From NCBI RefSeq assembly GCF_963666665.1, contig NZ_OY762999.1, positions 997,501 to 1,061,500 on the forward strand: a DNA stretch of 64,000 bases, in the 5' to 3' direction. Source of the DNA: Maridesulfovibrio sp. GTDB taxonomy: Bacteria > Desulfobacterota > Desulfovibrionia > Desulfovibrionales > Desulfovibrionaceae. This document shows positions 18,922 through 26,932 of this stretch, in pieces (the stretch's first letter is position 1; each line of letters begins with the position of its first letter). The translations under genes were made by a program, and so were the position numbers. Under the pieces are notes generated by a model. The model saw only the letters and a program-made list of their open reading frames with translations, ran no database searches and was not told where the DNA came from.

Positions 18922-19104
18922 ATTTTTACCTTCGATTCTGGGTGTGTGATTTTAGATTTGCTGTAGACTATATAAAAACAGCTCTTGTTGTTTTGGCTTC
19001 TTATAAATTTAAAATTATATTTTATATTAAAATTATATTATATTTGTAAAGTGTTTTCAATGATATCTCATTGTATTTTCGACAATATTTTGGAATAAAC
19101 AAAA

Positions 19105-19138
19105 AAGTCCCCCGCCTGCTGCAGCAAGCGGGGGACTT
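19105..19138 (-). terminator. Terminator of cstA
   Basis: The stem aagtcccccgc / gcgggggactt is preceded on the plus strand by aaaaaa, which gives a U-run in the minus-strand transcript. It lies 42 bases beyond the cstA stop. Confidence 0.85.
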
Positions 19139-19179
19139 TCGATTAAGGAGTGGGCTGTGTTTATTTTTAGGAAGATGGT

Positions 19180-20598
19180 CTAGTTGGTTTCAACTGCTGC
19201 TTTGGGGCGAGCGTACTTTACTAAGAAGGTGCCGAGAGCAAGTACTGCTGCTGCGATACCGATCATGATGGAGATGTTCATGTCCAGTCCGAAACCGATC
19301 TTGGCCTGACAGATGAATGTGGCAACAACTGCGGTCATGAAAGTTGCGGGGATGGATGCGATCCAGTGCAGTTTAGCACGTTGAGCGAGGTACACTGCGG
19401 AGGTCCAGAGAACCAGCATGGACAGGCACTGGTTGGAGAAGCCGAAGTATCTCCAGATTGCGGAGAAGTTCTGGGTGGAGATGATGTAACCCAGAGCGAA
19501 CAGGGGTACTGCGATGAGCAGACGCTTGATTGCGGGGCCCTGATCCATTTTGAAGGTTTCCGCTACAATGAGGCGTGTGGAGCGGAAAGCGGTATCACCA
19601 CTGGTGATGGGCAGGATTACTACTGCGATGATGGCGAAGATGCCGCCGATGGGGCCAAGCAGGGAGTTGGCAACTTCAGATACTACTGCGGAAGGAGAAC
19701 CGGCAGCGATAACTGCGTTGAGTGCTTCGGGGGAATCGTAGAAGGACAGGCCGAGGGTACACCAGATCAGGCCGATGATACCTTCGATGATCATTGCACC
19801 GTAGAATACGGGGCGGCCTTCTTTTTCATTCTTTACACAGCGTGCCATGAGCGGAGACTGGGTGGCGTGGAAACCGCTGATTGCGCCGCAGGACAGGGTG
19901 ATGAAAAGAAGGGGCCAGATGGGTTTGTCGCCGGGGTGGAAGTTTACAGCGAAATCAAGGTTGGGCAGCATGGTGTGGCCGCTGAGCATAAGTGCTACTG
20001 CGAGGGATATGGTCATAACCAGCAGCAGTGCGCCGAATACGGGGTAGAGTTTACCGATGAGTTTATCAATGGGCAGGATGGTTGCGAGAAAGTAGTAACC
20101 GAAGATGCAGGCTACGAGGATTCCGGTTTCTATTCCGGTCAGGCCGGTGAGCAGCTTTGCAGGTGCGAGCACGAATACAACACCAACCAGCATGAGCAGT
20201 ACAAATGCGAAGACGCGCATTACCTGACGGGCAGTCATACCGAGGTATTCACCGACCAGTTCGGGTACGGATGCACCATTGTTGCGGATGGAAAGCATAC
20301 CGCTGAAGTAGTCATGTACAGCTCCGGCAAAGATACAGCCGATAACGATCCAGATAAGGGCTACAGGACCGTACAGGGCACCGAGAATGGGGCCGAAGAT
20401 GGGGCCGATCCCGGCGATATCCAGCACCTGAATGAACATGAGTTTCCACATGGGCATAGGCATGTAGTCAACATCATCACGCATGGTGTATGCGGGAGTG
20501 GTGCGTTTTGCATCAGGCGCGAACACGTTGTCCACGAATTTACCATAAAGAAGATAACCGACAATAAGGGCTGCCACACAGGCAAAGAAAAATAGCAT
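19180..20598 (-). CDS. cstA: CstA-family carbon starvation protein / pyruvate transporter
   Basis: The 472-residue polytopic membrane protein has the CstA signature segments. These are IAGIGPIFGPILGALYGP near residue 62, FAGAVHDYFSGMLSIRNNGASVPELVGEYLG near 90, and GCGAISGFHATQSP-type sequence (SCGAISGFHATQSPLMARC) near 240. It is shorter than E. coli CstA or BtsT (about 700 residues), lacking their C-terminal extension. Family members import pyruvate and peptides. A LytS/LytTR pair lies 3-5 kb upstream, as in BtsSR/BtsT-type pyruvate regulation, which supports a pyruvate role by inference. An ACGGAGG ribosome site precedes the ATG. Confidence 0.85.
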   Translation of the reverse strand: MLFFFACVAALIVGYLLYGKFVDNVFAPDAKRTTPAYTMRDDVDYMPMPMWKLMFIQVLDIAGIGPIFGPILGALYGPVALIWIVIGCIFAGAVHDYFSGMLSIRNNGASVPELVGEYLGMTARQVMRVFAFVLLMLVGVVFVLAPAKLLTGLTGIETGILVACIFGYYFLATILPIDKLIGKLYPVFGALLLVMTISLAVALMLSGHTMLPNLDFAVNFHPGDKPIWPLLFITLSCGAISGFHATQSPLMARCVKNEKEGRPVFYGAMIIEGIIGLIWCTLGLSFYDSPEALNAVIAAGSPSAVVSEVANSLLGPIGGIFAIIAVVILPITSGDTAFRSTRLIVAETFKMDQGPAIKRLLIAVPLFALGYIISTQNFSAIWRYFGFSNQCLSMLVLWTSAVYLAQRAKLHWIASIPATFMTAVVATFICQAKIGFGLDMNISIMIGIAAAVLALGTFLVKYARPKAAVETN

Positions 20599-20778
20599 AA
20601 GAATATCCTCCGTCCTTTTGCTGAAAAATATGTATGCGCTTCTTCTGGCATAAAGGAGGGAATGAATTCTATGCTTTGTGTTTGAAATGCCGTTTTCGGT
20701 GTTTGAAATGACTTATAACGGATGAGGTGGGGTGTTTTGATATGTTGGGGGCTGCTGGGTATGCAGCTTTTGTGTAAA

Positions 20779-20807
20779 TTGACAGTTCTTGTAAATGAAA
20801 ATACTCT
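20779..20807 (+). promoter_or_regulatory. Sigma-70 type promoter of the Fic-fold gene
   Basis: A perfect -35 box ttgaca (20779-20784) is separated by 17 bases from a -10 box tactct (20802-20807, four of six matches). Transcription would start near 20814, about 56 bases before the ATG. Confidence 0.6.
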
Positions 20808-20825
20808 TTTATGAAATTTACAGGT

Positions 20826-20844
20826 GCTGCGTTCGGGACGCAGC
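20826..20844 (+). promoter_or_regulatory. Leader hairpin before the Fic-fold gene
   Basis: The seven-base stem gctgcgt / acgcagc has loop tcggg and lies in the predicted 5' leader between promoter and ribosome site. It could stabilise or tune the mRNA. Confidence 0.4.
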
Positions 20845-20869
20845 GCTCTATTCCATTTAGAGGTTGTTC

Positions 20870-21535
20870 ATGCGTTCTGATAAGAAAAAAGCTTTATTTG
20901 TTGCCCGCAAAATTTTTACAGAGTTGGTTTTTGATACGCAGAAACTGGAGGGGATGCCATTTACCTTTCCAGAGGTTCAAACATTCATTCAGGGAATTAC
21001 TGTCGGCGGTCATAAAATATCGGATGCTGAAAAACTTAAACAGCAGGTACTTGGCTGGGAGACTCTGCTCGGATTGGCTGAATCCGGTAAATTTGTGATA
21101 AGTAAGGAAGTTGCATGTGATCTTCAGACCGTAATTGCGAAGGATGAGGCATTGGAAATCGGTCGCTTCAGGTCAGGTCAGGTAGGGATTGCCGGTACTG
21201 ACTATTGCCCTCCGAAGCCTGATGAGTTGGATGCAGCATTTAAATGTGTGATGGAAACCATAGAGGCTGAAGAATCAATTGTTGTTCAAGGTTACCTTTT
21301 GCATTTGTTATTTGCCCGCACTCAGTTTTTCTATGATGGGAACAAACGTACAGGCTTGCTAATGATGAATGGGCATCTGCTGTCCAATGGTTATCCTCCC
21401 ATGTCGATACCTGCAAAATTGTTAGCGGAGTACAACTCTGGAATGATTGATTATTATGAGAGTGGTGATCCGGCAAACATGCTTGCCTTTCTAAAGGATT
21501 GCCATGAAAAGCTGGCTGCAAAATTTGATTTTTAG
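20870..21535 (+). CDS. Fic-fold protein with Gln in place of the catalytic His
   Basis: The 221-residue protein has the Fic family core. The signature near residue 150 reads RTQFFYDGNKRTG where the canonical form is IHPFxDGNGRTG. The loop Asp156, Gly157, Asn158 and Arg160 are kept, but the catalytic His is Gln152. Near the N terminus TQKLEG (residues 23-28) fits the class II inhibitory motif [S/T]xxxE[G/N], and FTFPEVQTFIQGITVGG follows as in many Fic proteins. Without the His, ordinary AMP transfer is unlikely, so the protein may be inactive, regulatory or chemically different. The ATG at 20870 is chosen because AGAGG lies six bases upstream. A TTG at 20864 is an alternative. A terminator follows. 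Confidence 0.7.
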   Translation: MRSDKKKALFVARKIFTELVFDTQKLEGMPFTFPEVQTFIQGITVGGHKISDAEKLKQQVLGWETLLGLAESGKFVISKEVACDLQTVIAKDEALEIGRFRSGQVGIAGTDYCPPKPDELDAAFKCVMETIEAEESIVVQGYLLHLLFARTQFFYDGNKRTGLLMMNGHLLSNGYPPMSIPAKLLAEYNSGMIDYYESGDPANMLAFLKDCHEKLAAKFDF

Positions 21536-21565
21536 GGATATCTTTATATCGCTTTCACAAAAATA

Positions 21566-21600
21566 AAGCCTGACGCGATCATAAATCACGTCAGGCTTTT
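21566..21600. terminator. Terminator between the Fic-fold and flavoprotein genes
   Basis: The stem aagcctgacg / cgtcaggctt is flanked by A-rich and T-rich ends and can terminate both convergent genes. Confidence 0.85.
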
Positions 21601-21626
21601 CTAATTTCGAGAAGGTGCGGGGCTGC

Positions 21627-22193
21627 TTATTTAACCAGCTCGCGCGCGAACTCTACTGCCTGCTGTTTGGCTTCCTCCCCGAGGTTGTCGGGGTTCTTAC
21701 AGCCGCCCAGGAAGAGGGTTGCGGTGTGGTTGGTCAGGTGCGGTTTCTTCATTCTGGAGAATGCGGTGAAGGTTTCCGCTGCGTTGTTCTCGTAAGGGCC
21801 GCCGCCGGTTACCAGAAAGCCGTGACGCTGGTCCTTGATGAGGGAAGCGTGGGTTGGCATGTGGTAGTCGACGTACAGGCTGTAGGTTCTGTCGATTACA
21901 GTCTTGAGCTGTGCGGAAGGACCCCAGAAGTAGAGCGGGGAAGCGAAGACAACTGCATCTGAAGCTACCATCTGCTCCATAATTGCCGGAATATCGTCTT
22001 TGATCACGCAGCCTATCTTTTCCGGTTTTTCCTTACACTTCATACAGGCCATGCAGCCTTTCATTTCTTTGTCGTGAAGGTAGATAGTCTCAACTTCATG
22101 ACCCATTTCCTTGAGTTCATCTTCAACCCATTCGATCATTTTTGCGGTATGTCCTTTTTTTCTGGCACTGCCTTGAAGGCAAAGAACTTTCAT
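21627..22193 (-). CDS. NADPH-dependent FMN reductase-like iron-sulfur flavoprotein
   Basis: The 188-residue flavodoxin-like protein has the FMN phosphate loop QGSARKKGHTAKM at residues 6-18. The cysteine cluster CMACMKCKEKPEKIGC near residues 48-63 is like the compact Fe-S motif of archaeal and anaerobe iron-sulfur flavoproteins. FASPLYFWGPSAQLKTVIDRT near 85 is the usual FMN-binding segment. It is likely a cytosolic electron carrier or reductase for oxidative stress or quinone reduction. The start at MKVLCL is supported by CAGGAG seven bases upstream. Confidence 0.8.
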   Translation of the reverse strand: MKVLCLQGSARKKGHTAKMIEWVEDELKEMGHEVETIYLHDKEMKGCMACMKCKEKPEKIGCVIKDDIPAIMEQMVASDAVVFASPLYFWGPSAQLKTVIDRTYSLYVDYHMPTHASLIKDQRHGFLVTGGGPYENNAAETFTAFSRMKKPHLTNHTATLFLGGCKNPDNLGEEAKQQAVEFARELVK

Positions 22194-22336
22194 TTTCTGC
22201 TCCTGAATTTTTATCAATGGTGATTATCAGGCATGATAGAGAAATCAGCCTGTGTGGAAAACAATTTGAAATATGATCGGCGAAGGCTAATCAAGAATGC
22301 CTGTGTGCGCAACGTCCAAATAAGATAATTTTCAAG

Positions 22337-22699
22337 TTAATGCACATTCTTGAGCTCTGCTACGACCTCATTAATTGCGCGGTTGAAGAGCTTCATGACT
22401 TGGCCTTCTGTCTGGGGGCGGCCTTTTTTAAAGATAAATATGGGGACGGCCTTGTTTTTCTTTTCGGAGTACAGATAGAAGAGGCGCAGGCCTTTGCGGG
22501 GTGAGATGCGTAGTATTCTTATTGCAACCCTGACTTTGCGAAGTGCGATTTTGTTGAGGCCCCGGTATACGACCCCTCTGGAGGGTCTTCTCAGGATTTT
22601 CTTTTTGGCGCGGTTAATGTCATTTTGGGCCTGCGGGTACTTTTTGAGCAAAGTTCTTTCATAGCGCAGGTAGGCCTCTGTTTCCTGAAGCATGGTCAT
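22337..22699 (-). CDS. Small basic protein, possibly RelE/ParE-like
   Basis: The 120-residue basic protein has a central block, KVRVAIRILRISPRKGLRLFYLYSEKKNKAVPIFIFKKG, of strand-rich sequence. It resembles the beta-sheet core of RelE/ParE toxins (R/K-rich strand, then YLYSE, then IFIFKKG). The start is the ATG at 22699, one base after the stop of the upstream gene, with GGAGG nine bases before it. The two genes therefore form a tight pair. The family was not firmly recognised. Confidence 0.45.
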   Translation of the reverse strand: MTMLQETEAYLRYERTLLKKYPQAQNDINRAKKKILRRPSRGVVYRGLNKIALRKVRVAIRILRISPRKGLRLFYLYSEKKNKAVPIFIFKKGRPQTEGQVMKLFNRAINEVVAELKNVH

Positions 22700-22700
22700 G

Positions 22701-23129
22701 CTAGAGAACCTCCTCCAGTTCGCAAAGGGAGTTCTGTATTTCAGGGTCAGAGGCAATGGAAAGATCAAGTACCAAGTCGTTCCAGTCCATGAGCGGGCTG
22801 GTTAGCCTGCGGCCTGCCCAGCGCGCGAATGGCGAGGGCAGGGTGCAGAGATTCATATGGGCTTCGGTGAGTTGATCCTTGATTGTCACGGCTTTTTGCA
22901 GCACTGAAGAGCATTCTGCATCGGCAGTGATATGGCAGGATGCTTCCTGCCAGTCCTTCGCAAAATTGCGGATGACAATGCGGCTTAGGCTCTTGATAAC
23001 AAAAAGGGTCCTGATGGTACTGAATAGCTTAATGCCCGATGTATGCCTTGCGTGCACTGTTTCATGCAGAGTCTGAATACGTGCGGCAAAGGAATTGAAT
23101 ATACGGGTGTTACAAGAACATTTGCTCAT
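22701..23129 (-). CDS. Hypothetical protein paired with the RelE/ParE-like gene
   Basis: The 142-residue protein has no recognised domain. It is moderately rich in Cys in the N-terminal half (MSKCSCNTRIF), with a basic middle (FVIKSLSRIVIRNFAKDW) and an acidic C terminus (DPEIQNSLCELEEVL). Its stop is separated by one base from the start of the downstream small basic protein, which suggests a functional pair. It is longer than most antitoxins. Confidence 0.45.
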   Translation of the reverse strand: MSKCSCNTRIFNSFAARIQTLHETVHARHTSGIKLFSTIRTLFVIKSLSRIVIRNFAKDWQEASCHITADAECSSVLQKAVTIKDQLTEAHMNLCTLPSPFARWAGRRLTSPLMDWNDLVLDLSIASDPEIQNSLCELEEVL

Positions 23130-23197
23130 CGTCGCGGCCCTTAATTATATGGATTTATGAAGGCAATTTAGAGCAGCTGAGATCTTTTATCAAGTCT

Positions 23198-24976
23198 CTA
23201 CCCCACATTTCCGGCAAACTCATTCATCTGCAAGGCTGTGCGCAGTTTGGGTACTCTGAAGGATATAGTGGTTCCTTTTCCTTCAACGCTGATGATGACC
23301 ATTTTGTATTGTGGCCCGTAAATCTGTTCAAGGCGCTGGATGCAGTTGCGGACTCCGATTCCTTCTTCGCGGGAGTCAATTTTCTTTTTGGCATAGATGG
23401 CTTCAACCTGATCCTGAGACATGCCGATGCCGTCGTCATCAATTGAAATATTCATCTCGTCGTTGTCGCAATAAATATCCAGAGTTATTGTGCCGCCTTC
23501 TTCACGCCCCATAAGGCCGTGTTTTACACTGTTTTCCACCAGCGGCTGGATGATCAGTGGCGGAATGGGCCATTCCAGACATTTGTCTTCCACATTGAGG
23601 TCGACCTTGATGCGTTCCCCGAATCTGGCCTGTTCAATGGCAAGGTAGCTGTTCAACTGGGCCAGTTCCTCGTGCAAGGGAACGTAGCCTCTGCTGCTGT
23701 CGAGGTTTTTGCGCATGTATTTGGAAAGTTCCAGCAGCAGTTCACGGGCGCGATCCGGGTTGGTGCGGCAGAAAGAAGTTACAGTGTTCAGGGAGTTGAA
23801 CAGGAAATGAGGGTTGATCTGAGCCTGTAGGCGGCGGATTTCTGCATGGGCCAGCATCTGCTCTTTGATCTGGATTTCCTCCAGCTCCAACTGGGTGGAG
23901 CAGAGGTTGGCCAGTCCTTTGGCCATTTCAAATGATAATTGGTCGAGTTGGTTTCTGCGGGTTCCGTAAAGCTTGAGTGTGCCGACAACCTGTCCGTTTT
24001 TATGCAGGGGAACTACTGCCGCGGAGGTGAAGGGGCATCCCGGATGACCGCATCCGATCTGCTTGCTCGATTCGAGAAAGAGCGGCTCGCCTTCGTTGAG
24101 TACCTGAAGTGTTGAGTCGGTGCGTATTTTTTTGCCCGCAAGATGGTGATCAGCACCGGCGCCCACGTGGGCCAGCACGTTTACGTTGTCAGTAATGGCA
24201 ACAGCTGCGGCACTGAGATGGGCGTGGATGATTTTGGCGGTTTCCTGCGCTGATTCCAGAGTAAGCCCTGAACGTAAGTGGCTTACAGTCAGGTTGGCAA
24301 TATCAAGGATATGTTGCGCCTTGACTGAGTCCTGCTTTGTTCCATGCCGGAAAACAATATTAATGACCTGCGCGAAAAGCGCCGCACCGAAGGTGTTCAA
24401 CACGATCATGGGCATTGCAATCAGCTTTACTAATTGCATGGCCTCGTCGAATGGATGGGACAGGTAAAGTACCATAATCATGTGTACTATCTCACCTACA
24501 AAAGCGAGTGCAGCTGCGGCCCGCCAGTCCATTCTTTTGCTTAGATGCAGTGAAACAATACCGGCGGCCAGTCCTTCGAGCATGGTTGCTGTACCGCAGG
24601 GGATTGCACTGAATCCACCGAGATCGATCAATATACGGTGTCCTCCGGCAATGAGTCCGGCTCCAAGTCCGACCAGCGGTCCACCGAATAGTCCACCAGT
24701 GATAACGGCCATGGCTCGCAGGTTCGCAACAGACTGAAATACAAAGTTACCGCCGTAGGTTCCCAATATTCCGCAGATACCGAAGATTAGAATCTGCATA
24801 GCTATATCTGCTTTTGGTGAACTTTGGCGAAAACCGATCTTATGGACCGGGGTAATGGTCAACAGCAGGAATGCTCCGGCCACGATAAGGCCGAAACGTT
24901 CGGCAAGTGTGATAATTAATGTCTCTGGATTCATATTTATACTAGTAAGCATCTTTTGTATGAAGATGCGAATCAT
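23198..24976 (-). CDS. LytS/BtsS-type sensor histidine kinase
   Basis: The protein has up to 592 residues. Residues about 15-215 form the 5TM-LYT membrane sensor. A GAF domain follows, about 225-365, with CGHPGCPF. The LytS-type kinase has QINPHFLFNSLNT as phospho-acceptor His region near 390, and an HATPase with ENSVKHG and DDGIGM. The start is uncertain: ATGs at 24976, 24952 and 24934 are all possible, and the last fits the usual family start (MNPETLI). LytS-like kinases of this class sense pyruvate (BtsS) or other carboxylates and pair with LytTR regulators. The partner gene lies immediately upstream at 25019-25810, and cstA lies nearby. Confidence 0.88.
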   Translation of the reverse strand: MIRIFIQKMLTSINMNPETLIITLAERFGLIVAGAFLLLTITPVHKIGFRQSSPKADIAMQILIFGICGILGTYGGNFVFQSVANLRAMAVITGGLFGGPLVGLGAGLIAGGHRILIDLGGFSAIPCGTATMLEGLAAGIVSLHLSKRMDWRAAAALAFVGEIVHMIMVLYLSHPFDEAMQLVKLIAMPMIVLNTFGAALFAQVINIVFRHGTKQDSVKAQHILDIANLTVSHLRSGLTLESAQETAKIIHAHLSAAAVAITDNVNVLAHVGAGADHHLAGKKIRTDSTLQVLNEGEPLFLESSKQIGCGHPGCPFTSAAVVPLHKNGQVVGTLKLYGTRRNQLDQLSFEMAKGLANLCSTQLELEEIQIKEQMLAHAEIRRLQAQINPHFLFNSLNTVTSFCRTNPDRARELLLELSKYMRKNLDSSRGYVPLHEELAQLNSYLAIEQARFGERIKVDLNVEDKCLEWPIPPLIIQPLVENSVKHGLMGREEGGTITLDIYCDNDEMNISIDDDGIGMSQDQVEAIYAKKKIDSREEGIGVRNCIQRLEQIYGPQYKMVIISVEGKGTTISFRVPKLRTALQMNEFAGNVG

Positions 24977-25018
24977 AATAAAAGGTTCTGAAGGAGTTGG
25001 GAGCTGGTGACAGTATTC

Positions 25019-25810
25019 TTAAGCCAGTCCTAAACGCTGGCGGAAATCTCTTACGCGCCCTTTACTTATAATAATTTCCTGTTCTTCGATGTGTTTCATT
25101 GTAACTACGTATTTGCCGTTAAACCAAGGTGCAAAATCGCGAACATGGGTCAGGTTGACCATCTCTCCTCGGTTGGTGCGGAAAAATGGCTGTCCGTGCA
25201 GCCGTTCCTCCAGTTTATCAAGGGTCTTATCTCCGTAACAGGGAAAAATTCCTTTTTGTGTGTAAACCATAATCTTGCGTTCCTCGACTCGGCAGAGGAT
25301 TACATCGGCTGGTTCAAGCAGCAGAATGCGTCCGCTGGCTTCTACTGAAATGCGCAGAACTTTGGCTCCCAAACCCATGGTGTCCAGCAAAGCATTCATG
25401 TCCGGCATTTCCACTTTTTCTGCACAATTGGCATAAACCAGACAGCGAATACGTTTGATGGATTTCTCCAGCCTTTCACTTGAGAGCGGCTTGAGAATAT
25501 AATCCACTGCATTCTCTTCAAAGGCTTGCAAGGCGTACTCATCATAAGCCGTGGCAAAAACCACCAGAGGTGGGGTTGGAAGCTGCATTATTTCCTGCAG
25601 CACATGGAAACCGTTCTTGCCGGGCATCTGAATATCCAGAAATACGAGATCCGGTTCCTTTTCTTCAATAAGTTTTATGCCTTTTGTTGCGGAAGTGGCT
25701 GTGCCTATTACATCGATATCGTTGAAATCTGAAAGCAGGAAACATAGCTCATCAAGGGCCGGAGCTTCATCGTCAACAAGGATGCAACGTATGTTTTGTT
25801 GGTTGGGCAT
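25019..25810 (-). CDS. LytTR-type response regulator
   Basis: The 263-residue protein has an N-terminal receiver with the acidic pocket VDDEAP, phospho-Asp in DLVFLDIQMPG near residue 58, and Lys in LKPLSS near 108. A LytTR DNA-binding domain lies in residues 155-260. It is transcribed with the kinase at 23198-24976. A likely target is the nearby cstA, by analogy with BtsR and YpdB, which activate carboxylate transporters. Confidence 0.9.
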   Translation of the reverse strand: MPNQQNIRCILVDDEAPALDELCFLLSDFNDIDVIGTATSATKGIKLIEEKEPDLVFLDIQMPGKNGFHVLQEIMQLPTPPLVVFATAYDEYALQAFEENAVDYILKPLSSERLEKSIKRIRCLVYANCAEKVEMPDMNALLDTMGLGAKVLRISVEASGRILLLEPADVILCRVEERKIMVYTQKGIFPCYGDKTLDKLEERLHGQPFFRTNRGEMVNLTHVRDFAPWFNGKYVVTMKHIEEQEIIISKGRVRDFRQRLGLA

Positions 25811-26010
25811 GTAGTTATCGGGTATGCTGAGTTTGTATTAATGTTTTCATCGATAAAGATAAATTCGTTTAAAAGCAAATATGCCGATTCGCCGTTTCCA
25901 CGTGGGAATTTATATTTCATTATTGCTTAAATGTTTGAAAATGCGCTAATGAAAAAATTAAATGTAGAAGTATTATTTCGTCTAGACTCTTAAAGAAACA
26001 GGTGTAATTC

Positions 26011-26892
26011 ATGAATGAAACTGGAAAAACCGCTGCTGATGCAATGTCGGGAATTAAAATTGATCTGATGAATCCTGATTCGGTAAGTAAATTTGCCGAA
26101 GATGCCATAGCTTTTGTCAGTGTGCACGGGTTACGGATAATTGTAGCCATTCTGGTGCTGCTGGTGGGTCGGATTATTTCCCGGCAGGTTTCAAAGGTGG
26201 TCAAGAGGGTAATGCTCAAGGCCAAGGTTGACGACATCCTCACATCTTTTATTGCGACTATTGTCTACTACGCTCTCTTATCGGCATTTGTGGTCGCCGC
26301 CCTTGGGCAGGCAGGCATTAATGTCACTTCATTCCTCGCTGTATTGGGTGCTGCCGGTCTTGCTATTGGTCTGGCATTGAAAGATACGCTGGCAAACTTT
26401 GCAGCCGGGGTGATGCTGATTTTGTTTCGGATGTTCAAGAAAGGTGATTACGTGACTGTTGCCGGAACTTCCGGGACAGTTCAGGAACTTTCAGCTTTTT
26501 ATACCGAGCTTTCAACACCTGATAACCAGCGTGTGGTTGTTCCTAATTCATCTATTCTCGGTTCGGTAATTGTCAATACCAGTGCCCATAGAACAAGGCG
26601 TATCGACTTGATTATAGGTATCAGTTACGAGGATGATATTGCGAAAGCCAAGTCTATCATCAAGTCCATTCTTGATGCAGAAAGCAGACTGCTTAAGTCG
26701 CCGGAGCCGCTGATTGCCGTAGGTAATCTTGGAGATTCAAGCGTGGATATTTTTGTGCGGCCGTGGGTTGGAACAGCAGACTACTGGCCGACCAAGTTTG
26801 CCTTGCTGGAGAAAATCAAGATTTCGCTTGATGAAGCCGGAATTTCAATTCCCTATCCGCAGAGTGATGTACATCTGCATAAGGTGGAATAA
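26011..26892 (+). CDS. mscS: Small-conductance mechanosensitive channel MscS
   Basis: The 293-residue protein has the length and features of E. coli MscS. There are three N-terminal membrane helices (about residues 30-130). The pore helix is GAAGLAIGLALKDTLANFAAGVMLILFR, with alternating Gly and Ala, and is followed by the cytosolic beta domain (GDYVTVAGTSGTVQEL...VPNSSI). It releases solutes during hypo-osmotic shock. AGGTG lies upstream of the ATG. It is convergent with a second MscS-family gene. Confidence 0.92.
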   Translation: MNETGKTAADAMSGIKIDLMNPDSVSKFAEDAIAFVSVHGLRIIVAILVLLVGRIISRQVSKVVKRVMLKAKVDDILTSFIATIVYYALLSAFVVAALGQAGINVTSFLAVLGAAGLAIGLALKDTLANFAAGVMLILFRMFKKGDYVTVAGTSGTVQELSAFYTELSTPDNQRVVVPNSSILGSVIVNTSAHRTRRIDLIIGISYEDDIAKAKSIIKSILDAESRLLKSPEPLIAVGNLGDSSVDIFVRPWVGTADYWPTKFALLEKIKISLDEAGISIPYPQSDVHLHKVE

Positions 26893-26898
26893 AAAATT

Positions 26899-26927
26899 AA
26901 GGGGTGCCGCTTCAATCGGCACCCCTT
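26899..26927. terminator. Shared terminator of two mscS-family genes
   Basis: The stem aaggggtgccg / cggcacccctt is flanked by aaaaaatt on one side and tgttgttt on the other, between convergent stops only 40 bases apart. Confidence 0.85.
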
Positions 26928-26932
26928 GTTGT

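Noticed and set aside
19366..20595. A 409-codon open frame opposite cstA
   Set aside because: It is the antisense shadow of a gene with strong codon bias. Its product is full of Gly, Asp, Glu and Cys with no domain, and the cstA reading has clear family motifs.
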